Of a stretch of DNA of 5,124 nucleotides, positions 1 through 5,124 are shown piece by piece (the first letter of the stretch is position 1; every line of letters begins with the position of its first letter). The notes below the pieces were generated by a model that was not told the origin of the DNA, did no database searches, and saw only the letters and a program-made list of their open reading frames with translations. The stretch covers positions 1-5,124 of the forward strand of contig NYVS01000135.1 in assembly GCA_002684755.1 (NCBI GenBank), written 5' to 3'. Position numbers and translations under genes: made by a program. The stretch comes from Phycisphaerae bacterium (GTDB lineage Bacteria > Planctomycetota > Phycisphaerae > Phycisphaerales > SM1A02).

Positions 1-31
1 CCTCAGCTGGTGGGGCGTCTGCAGCCCCTGA
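1..31 (+). CDS. 3' end of an upstream gene, probably a secreted protein with a dockerin-like tail (partial)
   Basis: Only the last nine codons and the TGA stop (29-31) are inside the window, read in the frame that starts at base 2. They give LSWWGVCSP. This lines up with the end of the large beta-helix protein here ([10 protein letters not shown]), whose last residues close a dockerin-like domain, and Trp-Gly-x-Cys endings of this kind are common in planctomycete exported proteins. The stop is followed 37 bases later by the same hairpin terminator that follows the beta-helix gene, which supports a real gene end. I infer an exported, possibly paralogous protein. Nine residues could match by chance, so the call rests on both the motif and the terminator position. 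Confidence 0.55.
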   Translation, partial: LSWWGVCSP

Positions 32-68
32 CCGAATTCGACACGAGTGCACGCAACACGACCCACCG

Positions 69-104
69 GCCCGCCTCGACCTCGCGTCGGGGCGGGCTTT
101 CGTT
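69..104 (+). terminator. Rho-independent terminator, copy 1
   Basis: A 12-bp stem pairs 69-80 (GCCCGCCTCGAC) with 86-97 (GTCGGGGCGGGC) around the 5-base loop CTCGC, with one T-G pair, and is followed by TTTCGTT. The T tract is short and interrupted, but the stem is very GC-rich. It lies 37 bases after the upstream stop codon, as expected for the end of that transcript. A smaller hairpin follows directly: CGACGA at 105-110 pairs with TCGTCG at 115-120 around CGGC. The terminator is nearly identical to the one at 2900-2936. Confidence 0.8.
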
Positions 105-107
105 CGA
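69..107 (+). repeat. 39-bp direct repeat, copy 1 (terminator hairpin unit)
   Basis: Bases 69-107 are identical to 2901-2939, in the same orientation. The repeat covers the whole hairpin, its loop and the T-rich tail up to CGTTCGA. Identity stops abruptly on both sides, with only loose similarity in the ACCC-rich bases just before it. It could be a family of near-standard terminators in this genome or the trace of a tandem gene duplication. Confidence 0.9.
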
Positions 108-373
108 CGACGGCTCGTCGCGGCCTGAGGCGATGCACCGCGGAACCCGATGCCGCCGAACGACTGCCCGCTGGGAATGTTTCCGTCAGGCGAAGTTTTA
201 ATGGAGCTTGCGGATCAACACCGTCGCTCGTCGGACCAAGGTCCAGAATCAGGAACCCAATGTGCCAGGATCAGACGTCGTAAACAGTCGTTATTCCAAG
301 AGCATCGTCATACATTGCTCGGCCTGCCGCATTTCGCGGTCCCCCATCGATAATCCGTACGAGAAAGAAAGAC
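105..373 (+). other. Intergenic leader of the beta-helix gene; no gene seen
   Basis: About 270 bases lie between the first terminator and the beta-helix start. Short open frames cross it, but their translations are low in hydrophobic residues, resemble no family I know and have no ribosome site, so I do not call a gene. The promoter of the beta-helix gene should be here because a terminator closes the region on the left. Two relatively AT-rich patches are visible, around 192-203 and 280-316, the second containing TACATT at 311-316, but neither has a convincing -35 partner. No tRNA, riboswitch or inverted repeat of operator type was recognised. Confidence 0.6.
361..371 (+). promoter_or_regulatory. 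Purine-rich ribosome binding site of the beta-helix gene
   Basis: GAGAAAGAAAG ends two bases before the ATG at 374. It is not a perfect GGAGG Shine-Dalgarno, but it is the only purine run near the start and stands out in a C/G-rich region. It supports the ATG at 374, which also begins a good signal peptide. Confidence 0.5.
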
Positions 374-2857
374 ATGCATCGCACCCTGACCGTCGTCGCC
401 CTGGCCCTCGCCGGGCTCTTCGCGTGCACCACGTACGCCACCGCCGGCACCACCCACAACGTCCGCGCGAACGGCGACATTCAGGCCGCGATCGACGGCG
501 CCAGCAACGGCGACACGATCCAGCTGGCGGCGGGCCAGTATGACATCACGGCCACCATCGATCCCGGCGGCAGGCAGGTGACGATCCTGGGCACCCCGGA
601 CTCCGATGGAGACGGCCGGCCCGAGACCGTGGTCCAGGGCGATGGCACGGCGTCCGTGTTCTCGATCACCGGCGGTGAGACCGGCGACCTCGTGCTCAGT
701 CACCTCGTGATCGACGGCGGCGGCGGAAACTACGGAGGAGGGATCTATATTTCGGGAAGCAGCCCGACCCTCCAGCACTGCTGGATCACCAACGGCGAAG
801 CGATCTACGGCGCGGGCATCTACTGCCGGAACGGCTCCCCCGTCCTGGAGTACTGCGTCATCGAATCCAACACCGCGGATTGGACCTACGACTCCGCCCG
901 CGGTGCCGGCATGTACTGCTGGGGCGGCAACCCCGTCCTCAGTCACTGCATCCTCCGAGGCAACCGAACCGGCGCCGAGCTGGGATACGGCGGCGGCCTC
1001 TACGCCCAAGGAACCAGCCCGACCCTCGACCATTGCACCTTCGAGGATAACTACGCCCGGTACAGGGGCGGCGGCCTCTCCGTGTCGGGCGGAACCCCGA
1101 TGCTGACCAACTGCACCTTCACCGGGAACCAGTCATCCTGGCAAGGAGGCGGGATGTACAACGCCGGCAGCAGCTCGACCCTGGTCGACTGCATGTTCAC
1201 GAACAACACCACGCAGGAAGAGGGCGGCGGCGTCTTCAACAGCGGAAACGGCAGCCCGACCTTCACGCGTTGCACGTTCAGCGGGAACCAGAGCGTCTTC
1301 AAGGGAGGCGGCCTCTACAACGACACATGGTCCTCCCCCACCACAATGGACGATTGCACGTTCCACGCCAACCTCTCGATCAAGGGCGGCGGTCTCTACA
1401 CGGAACTCTGCAACCCTACCCTCATCGACTGCCGGTTCACGGAGAACACCGCGAACAACGGCGGCGGCATCTATGCCTTCCGAGACGACATGACCGTGAC
1501 GAACTGCAGCTTCTCCGAGAACTCGGTGTCCGGAAGCGGCGGCGCGATCTATCACTACTACACCAGCGTCCAGACCATCACGGGCTGCTCATTCACGGAA
1601 AACGTCGCCGGATACCGTGGCGGCGCGATCTACAACGACACCCACAGCAAGCCGAACATCACCAACTGCACCTTCGCCGAGAATCAGGCCAGCGGATACG
1701 GCGGCGGAGCCGTCTACAACACCGGCAGCCGTTTCCAACTGGCCGACTCCATCCTCTGCGAGAACCTGCCCGAGGCGATCGACGGCCTCTACGATGACGG
1801 CGGGAACAACTGCATCAGCCAGATCTGCGACTCGGATGCCGACGGCGTTCTCGACTGCCTCGATGGCTGCCCCGAAGACCCCGAGAAGACCGAACCCGGC
1901 GACTGTGGATGCGGAGTCTCCGACACCGACACCGACGCGGATGGCATTGCCGACTGCGACGACCCGTGTCCGAACTGGCCGTACGATTGCAACGAAGACG
2001 GCAGCTCCATCGACGTCGCGGTCGGGCAGTCCATCCAGCAGGCGATCGATGCCAGCTCCGATGGCGGAACCGTCCAACTCTCCGCCGGGACCCATCAATC
2101 GGGCACCATCGACCCGGACGGCAGGGAGATCGTGATCCGCGGCGCGGTCGGACTGACCGGCACCCTGCTCACCACGATCGATACTCAGGGAGGCGGAAGC
2201 ACGGCGGTGTTCCAGTCCGGCGAAGGCCGGGGCACACAGCTTCGTGATCTCGTGCTGACGGGCGGCGTTTCGACCTACGGCGGAGGGATCGAGTGCTCCA
2301 ATGGCAGCAGCCCGACCATCACCGGTTGCATCATCACCGGTAACACGGCGACCGAGTACGGCGGCGGCATCAATTGCTGGCTCGGGTCGAACCCGCTCAT
2401 CGATTCCTGCACGATCAGCGGCAACTCCGCGACGCTCGCCGGAGGCGGCCTCTCGATCGACCAGAGTGCCCCGACCATCGTCGACTGCCTGATCGATGCC
2501 AATGTCGCTCCCGAGGCGGGTGGCGTCTACGCTGTGAAATCACCCGACACCACCATCGAGAACACTTTGGTCTGCGGCAACACCGCAGAACCGTTCGTCG
2601 GTGTCTTCGACGACCTGGGCGAGAACTGCTTCGCCACGTCGTGCGAGGACGACAACGAGGACGGTGTCGTGGACGAATGCCGACCGTGCGTCGGCGACCT
2701 GAACGGGGACCGCGTCGTCGACGGCGGAGATCTTGCCTTCGTCCTTGGAGCATGGGGAACCGACTCGGACGTCGGCGACATCAATGAAGACGGATTCGTC
2801 GGTGGCGCAGATCTATCCTTCATCCTGAGCTACTGGGGAGACTGCTTGGATCACTGA
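374..2857 (+). CDS. Secreted two-module right-handed beta-helix protein with Ca-binding linker and dockerin-like tail
   Basis: The 827-residue product begins with a signal peptide: MHR, a hydrophobic stretch at about 4-17, and a probable signal peptidase I site after AxA (Ala22-Thr-Ala24). Module 1 (about 30-480) opens with an Asp-Ile-Gln-Ala-Ala-Ile-Asp cap and carries about 13 rungs of roughly 26 residues with the pattern GGGLY...SPTL..C.F..N. Residues 486-533 are a thrombospondin-type-3-like linker ([14 protein letters not shown]) with a CGCG cluster at 511-514. Module 2 (about 549-755) repeats the cap and has about four rungs. The tail (773-824) has two dockerin-like calcium loops: D775/N777/D779/D783/D786 and D802/N804/D806/D813. 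It is probably exported and extracellular or cell-surface. Pectate-lyase-like folds include polysaccharide lyases and glycosidases, but also adhesins and structural proteins; I see no catalytic signature, so the substrate and activity are unknown. It is probably transcribed alone, between two terminators. Confidence 0.92.
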   Translation: MHRTLTVVALALAGLFACTTYATAGTTHNVRANGDIQAAIDGASNGDTIQLAAGQYDITATIDPGGRQVTILGTPDSDGDGRPETVVQGDGTASVFSITGGETGDLVLSHLVIDGGGGNYGGGIYISGSSPTLQHCWITNGEAIYGAGIYCRNGSPVLEYCVIESNTADWTYDSARGAGMYCWGGNPVLSHCILRGNRTGAELGYGGGLYAQGTSPTLDHCTFEDNYARYRGGGLSVSGGTPMLTNCTFTGNQSSWQGGGMYNAGSSSTLVDCMFTNNTTQEEGGGVFNSGNGSPTFTRCTFSGNQSVFKGGGLYNDTWSSPTTMDDCTFHANLSIKGGGLYTELCNPTLIDCRFTENTANNGGGIYAFRDDMTVTNCSFSENSVSGSGGAIYHYYTSVQTITGCSFTENVAGYRGGAIYNDTHSKPNITNCTFAENQASGYGGGAVYNTGSRFQLADSILCENLPEAIDGLYDDGGNNCISQICDSDADGVLDCLDGCPEDPEKTEPGDCGCGVSDTDTDADGIADCDDPCPNWPYDCNEDGSSIDVAVGQSIQQAIDASSDGGTVQLSAGTHQSGTIDPDGREIVIRGAVGLTGTLLTTIDTQGGGSTAVFQSGEGRGTQLRDLVLTGGVSTYGGGIECSNGSSPTITGCIITGNTATEYGGGINCWLGSNPLIDSCTISGNSATLAGGGLSIDQSAPTIVDCLIDANVAPEAGGVYAVKSPDTTIENTLVCGNTAEPFVGVFDDLGENCFATSCEDDNEDGVVDECRPCVGDLNGDRVVDGGDLAFVLGAWGTDSDVGDINEDGFVGGADLSFILSYWGDCLDH
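734..1753 (+). repeat. Degenerate tandem coding repeats, beta-helix module 1
   Basis: Degenerate units of about 75-93 bases, mostly 78-81, encode successive beta-helix rungs. Each unit contains a GGCGGCGGC/GGAGGCGG-type block coding Gly-Gly-Gly-Ile/Leu-Tyr, a Ser-Pro-Thr-Leu block and a TGC-x-TTC block coding Cys-x-Phe. Rung starts fall at residues 121, 146, 177, 206, 232, 258, 284, 311, 338, 363, 389, 416 and 443. The units diverge between the anchor positions, so this is an old protein-level repeat and not a recent DNA expansion. Confidence 0.8.
2279..2572 (+). repeat. Degenerate tandem coding repeats, beta-helix module 2
   Basis: A second, shorter set of the same rung units begins at residues 636, 663, 690 and about 716. 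The first three keep the Gly-Gly-Gly anchor and the cysteine; the last ([19 protein letters not shown]) is shortened and looks like a closing rung. The set follows a second copy of the N-terminal cap, showing that the whole module was duplicated within the gene and then changed in rung number. Confidence 0.75.
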
Positions 2858-2899
2858 CCCGCCGCCGATCCGAGAGCGACGTGTTGTCCAATCCACCCC

Positions 2900-2936
2900 A
2901 GCCCGCCTCGACCTCGCGTCGGGGCGGGCTTTCGTT
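2900..2936 (+). terminator. Rho-independent terminator, copy 2, after the beta-helix gene
   Basis: A 13-bp stem pairs 2900-2912 (AGCCCGCCTCGAC) with 2918-2930 (GTCGGGGCGGGCT) around the loop CTCGC, with one T-G pair and a TTCGTT tail. It starts 42 bases after the TGA at 2855-2857. It should end the beta-helix transcript and so insulate the arsenic genes from it. The tail reads correctly only on the + strand. Confidence 0.82.
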
Positions 2937-2939
2937 CGA
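2901..2939 (+). repeat. 39-bp direct repeat, copy 2 (terminator hairpin unit)
   Basis: This is identical to bases 69-107 and in the same orientation. Both copies lie shortly downstream of a gene whose product ends in a Trp-Gly-x-Cys dockerin-like tail. Confidence 0.9.
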
Positions 2940-2940
2940 G

Positions 2941-3065
2941 CGGTCGTGCCATGCTCTCGATGTCGTCGGATCGTCGAACACGCCGCCATCCCACAGGGCC
3001 CATCAAACCGATATCGTGCCGCTCCCAGCGTCGCGTCGTCTGAAACATCAATCATGGGCTGCAGC
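2941..3065 (+). promoter_or_regulatory. Presumed promoter/operator region of the gapdh-arsJ pair
   Basis: These 125 bases lie between a terminator and the dehydrogenase start, so the arsenic genes probably have a promoter here. I cannot point to a clear -35/-10 pair. ATCAA, a half-site found in many ArsR/SmtB-family operators, occurs at 3002-3006 and again at 3047-3051, but neither has the inverted TTGAT partner that a normal operator needs. CATCAAACCGATATCGTG at 3001-3018 is only a weak imperfect palindrome. No strong Shine-Dalgarno precedes either possible ATG (3054 or 3066), so the message may be leaderless or use weak initiation. Confidence 0.35.
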
Positions 3066-4082
3066 ATGAACATCGGCATCAACGGTTTCGGGAGAATCGG
3101 ACGACTCGCCGTCCGCGCGATGCGGGAGCATCCGGAACTCCGACTCACGCACGTCAACGAGATCAAGGGCGGACTGGAATGCGCTGCGCACCTGCTCGAC
3201 TTCGACACGGTCCATGGCCGATTTCCCGGAGAGGTCGGCATCCGGGACGGCGCCCTGCGGGTCGACGACCACGGCGCGAGCTTCTCGGAACACGAGCATC
3301 CCGGGGATGTCCCGTGGGCCGACGCCGACGTGGACATCGTGCTCGAATGCAGTGGTCGATGGCGGACGACCGAGACCCTCGAACCCCACCTCGCCGCCGG
3401 GGCCCGCCGAGTCATCGTCGCCGCACCCGTGAAGGACGGCGTCCCGAACATCGTGATGGGGTGCAACGAGGACGCTTACGATCCGGCCGAAGATCGGATC
3501 GTGACCGCCGCCTCCTGCACCACCAACTGCCTGGCACCGGTGGTCAAGGTCATCCACGAACGGTTCGGCATCGAACATGGCGCGATCACGACCATCCACG
3601 ACGTCACCAACACCCAGGTGGTCGTCGATGCGCCGCACCGCGACCTTCGTCGAGCCCGAAGCGCGTTGAACGCCCTGATTCCCACCAGCACGGGGTCCGC
3701 GACGGCGATCACCATGATCTACCCGGAACTCGCCGGCCGGTTGGACGGGATCGCGGTCAGAGTCCCCCTGCTCAACGCATCACTGGTCGATGCGGTCTTC
3801 ACCTGCGAGAAGTCCGTGACGGTGGAATCCGTGAACGGCGCGCTGCATGACGCCAGCGAGGGGGACCTCGAGGGAATTCTCGGATTCGAGACCCGTCCGC
3901 TCGTCTCGACGGACTTCGTGAACGATCCGCGATCGGGGATCATCGACGCCCCGAGCACGATGGTGGTCGGCGATCGAATGGTCAAGATCCTCGCGTGGTA
4001 CGACAACGAGTACGGGTACGCCTTCCGCCTGGTCGATCTCGCCGCCCGGATCGCGTCCCAGATGGATCGGGCCGAGGGATGA
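3066..4082 (+). CDS. ArsJ-associated glyceraldehyde-3-phosphate dehydrogenase (arsenate resistance)
   Basis: This 338-residue, full-length GAPDH is expected to act in the cytoplasm, converting glyceraldehyde 3-phosphate, NAD+ and arsenate to 1-arseno-3-phosphoglycerate for export by ArsJ. The N-terminal Rossmann motif is INGFGRIGR (5-13). The active site is SCTTNC (150-155) with nucleophile Cys151, and the general base is His178 in TIHDVTNTQ. The anion-binding region TSTGSA is at 207-212, Arg232 is in RVPLLNASL, and WYDNEYGYA is near the end (311-319). Assignment to the ars branch rests on the arsJ gene that follows and on branch-like motifs: VNEIKGG where glycolytic enzymes usually have an Asp, and PLLNASL where they have PTPNVSV. 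I chose ATG 3066 because it places [13 protein letters not shown] at the usual N-terminus; ATG 3054 would add only MGCS. The 3' end overlaps arsJ by four bases, so the two are co-transcribed. A purely glycolytic role is less likely. Confidence 0.93.
   Translation: MNIGINGFGRIGRLAVRAMREHPELRLTHVNEIKGGLECAAHLLDFDTVHGRFPGEVGIRDGALRVDDHGASFSEHEHPGDVPWADADVDIVLECSGRWRTTETLEPHLAAGARRVIVAAPVKDGVPNIVMGCNEDAYDPAEDRIVTAASCTTNCLAPVVKVIHERFGIEHGAITTIHDVTNTQVVVDAPHRDLRRARSALNALIPTSTGSATAITMIYPELAGRLDGIAVRVPLLNASLVDAVFTCEKSVTVESVNGALHDASEGDLEGILGFETRPLVSTDFVNDPRSGIIDAPSTMVVGDRMVKILAWYDNEYGYAFRLVDLAARIASQMDRAEG
4079..4082 (+). other. ATGA stop-start overlap coupling gapdh to arsJ
   Basis: The dehydrogenase stop TGA (4080-4082) overlaps the arsJ start ATG (4079-4081). 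Such overlaps usually mean that translation of the second gene is coupled to the first. A G-rich run, GAGGG, lies directly against the start, too close to be a standard Shine-Dalgarno, which fits re-initiation by terminating ribosomes. Confidence 0.9.
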
Positions 4083-5124
4083 ACCTGCGAGGCTACGCAC
4101 TGGTCACGATCGCCTACTGGGCGCTGACGATCACCGACGGTGCGATGCGGATGCTCGTCCTCCTTCACTTCCACGAGCTGGGTTACGGTCCGGTGACCCT
4201 CGGCTTCCTCTTCGTCGGCTACGAGGCGTGTGGCATCGCGACCAATCTCCTCGGGGGCCGGCTCGGTGGGCGATACGGCCTCGAGCGCACCCTGCACCTC
4301 GGCCTCTGGCTGCAGGTCGCTGCGCTCGTCGCGCTCTCGACGACCGAGCCGACCTGGACCGAGGCGGTCTCCATCGCATGGGTGATGGGTTGCCAGGGAC
4401 TCTCCGGCGTCGCCAAGGACCTCACCAAGATGAGTTCCAAGAGCGCGGTGAAACTGATCGTGAAGGAGAAGCACGACGGCAGCCATCGATCCGTCCTGCT
4501 CCGCCTCGTCGCCCTGCTCACGGGATCGAAGAACGCGCTCAAGGGCGCCGGCTTCTTCGTGGGCGGGGCGCTCCTGGCCTGGATCGGTTTCGGCCCCGCC
4601 CTGCTCGCCCTCGCCGGAATGCTCGCGGCCGCATCCATCGCGACCCTGCTCGGCCTGCGCACCTCGCTTCCCCCCGCGAAGACCGCCGCCAGAACGGCCA
4701 CTTCCTGGTCGCGCTCCCCCGCGGTGAATCGACTCTCGGTCGCCCGCGTCTTCCTGTTCGGCGCCCGGGACCTCTGGTTCGTGGTCGGCCTTCCCATCTT
4801 CCTCGCAGAGGACGCCGAATGGTCGGTGGAAGGCATCGGCGCCTTCATGGCGATCTGGGTGATCGGGTACGGACTGGTACAGGCGGGCGCGCCCTGGGTG
4901 CAGTCGAAGCTCGTCCTCGGCGATCGGAACACCGACGAGTCGGCACTCGCCCGCCGTTGGATGCTGGTTCTGATCTTCATCACCGTGGGAATCGCCGGCG
5001 TGCTTCTCCTCGGCAGCGCGAGTGCGGCCGTGCCCGTGGTCGTGATCGGCCTCCTGATCTTCGGAGTCGCCTTCGCCGTCGAGTCGGCCCTGCATTCCTA
5101 CCTGATACTCGCCTTCGCTTCCAA
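4079..5124 (+). CDS. arsJ: ArsJ, MFS organoarsenical efflux permease (3' end outside the window)
   Basis: The frame is open from ATG 4079 to the window edge, giving 348 codons; family members have roughly 400 residues, so about the last 50-60 are missing. The product is an inner-membrane major facilitator that exports 1-arseno-3-phosphoglycerate made by the adjacent dehydrogenase. Recognisable ArsJ segments are [20 protein letters not shown] (13-32), [20 protein letters not shown] (47-66), [19 protein letters not shown] (108-126), [20 protein letters not shown] (146-165), [17 protein letters not shown] (226-242) and WVIGYGLVQ (260-268). About ten hydrophobic segments are visible, with a soluble stretch at about 113-145 and another at 196-218, as expected for a 12-helix carrier cut before its last helices. 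No frameshift or internal stop is seen. Base composition matches its neighbours, giving no sign of recent transfer. Confidence 0.94.
   Translation, partial: MNLRGYALVTIAYWALTITDGAMRMLVLLHFHELGYGPVTLGFLFVGYEACGIATNLLGGRLGGRYGLERTLHLGLWLQVAALVALSTTEPTWTEAVSIAWVMGCQGLSGVAKDLTKMSSKSAVKLIVKEKHDGSHRSVLLRLVALLTGSKNALKGAGFFVGGALLAWIGFGPALLALAGMLAAASIATLLGLRTSLPPAKTAARTATSWSRSPAVNRLSVARVFLFGARDLWFVVGLPIFLAEDAEWSVEGIGAFMAIWVIGYGLVQAGAPWVQSKLVLGDRNTDESALARRWMLVLIFITVGIAGVLLLGSASAAVPVVVIGLLIFGVAFAVESALHSYLILAFAS

Noticed and set aside
288..316. Possible promoter, TCGTTA then TACATT with 17-base spacing
   Set aside because: The -35 element matches the consensus at only about half the positions, and chance matches are easy in an AT-richer patch. 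Plausible place, insufficient evidence for a call.
150..353. Short + strand open frame in the leader of the beta-helix gene
   Set aside because: No recognisable family, no ribosome site, and composition typical of chance reading; overlapping frames of similar length exist in other phases.
416..430. Possible lipoprotein signal (Leu-Phe-Ala-Cys, Cys18) in the beta-helix protein
   Set aside because: Phe before Ala-Cys is a poor lipobox, and a good signal peptidase I site (Ala-Thr-Ala then Gly) follows a few residues later.
308..1033. Minus-strand open frame of 241 codons opposite the beta-helix start
   Set aside because: The low-complexity Val/Ala/Gly-rich translation mirrors the + strand repeats; the + strand has a signal peptide and clear repeat architecture.
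734..1753. Regularly spaced repeats considered as a CRISPR array
   Set aside because: Units are degenerate, in frame, and encode beta-helix rungs; there are no exact repeats separated by unique spacers.
2946..3065. Upstream ATG at 2946 that would lengthen the dehydrogenase by 40 residues
   Set aside because: The added residues are Arg/Ser/Pro-rich and unlike any GAPDH N-terminus; the Rossmann motif INGFGRIGR sits at the usual distance from ATG 3066.
3719..5095. Long minus-strand open frame of 458 codons opposite arsJ and the end of the dehydrogenase
   Set aside because: Its translation is rich in Arg, Glu, Gly, Asp and His without domain character, and the + strand here encodes two clearly recognisable proteins. 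It is a product of GC-rich codon bias.

Overview
The window is GC-rich bacterial DNA and looks like chromosome from a planctomycete, most likely of the Phycisphaerae/Phycisphaerales type. The clues are a large exported beta-helix protein, a calcium-binding linker with a CGCG-type cysteine cluster and DxDxDG repeats, and a dockerin-like C-terminal tail ending in a Trp-Gly-x-Cys motif. This combination is common in large secreted planctomycete proteins. The lineage is an inference from protein style; no rRNA or marker gene is present. All recognisable genes are on the + strand.

Layout: (1) bases 1-31 appear to be the last codons of an upstream gene whose product ends much like the large gene here (LSWWGVCSP-stop versus [14 protein letters not shown]). 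(2) A strong hairpin terminator lies at 69-104. (3) Bases 105-373 are a leader with no convincing gene. (4) Bases 374-2857 encode an 827-residue secreted protein: signal peptide, a long right-handed beta-helix of about 13 rungs, a thrombospondin-type-3-like Asp/Cys linker, a second shorter beta-helix of about 4 rungs, and a two-loop dockerin-like tail. (5) A second terminator follows at 2900-2936; 39 bases of it are identical to the first. (6) After a short gap with no clear operator, 3066-4082 encodes an ArsJ-associated glyceraldehyde-3-phosphate dehydrogenase. (7) At 4079 an ATGA overlap starts arsJ, an MFS organoarsenical exporter, which runs off the right edge after 348 codons.

The last two genes form a known two-step arsenate resistance pathway. 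The dehydrogenase uses arsenate in place of phosphate to make 1-arseno-3-phosphoglycerate, and ArsJ exports this unstable product, which breaks down outside the cell. No arsR or other ars gene is visible in the window. The beta-helix gene seems unrelated to arsenic and is separated from the ars pair by the terminator.

I do not see a wholly new system. The points most worth a second look are the tandem dockerin-tailed genes with identical terminators, the two-module beta-helix with a one-cysteine-per-rung ladder, and an ars gapdh-arsJ pair with no visible regulator beside it.
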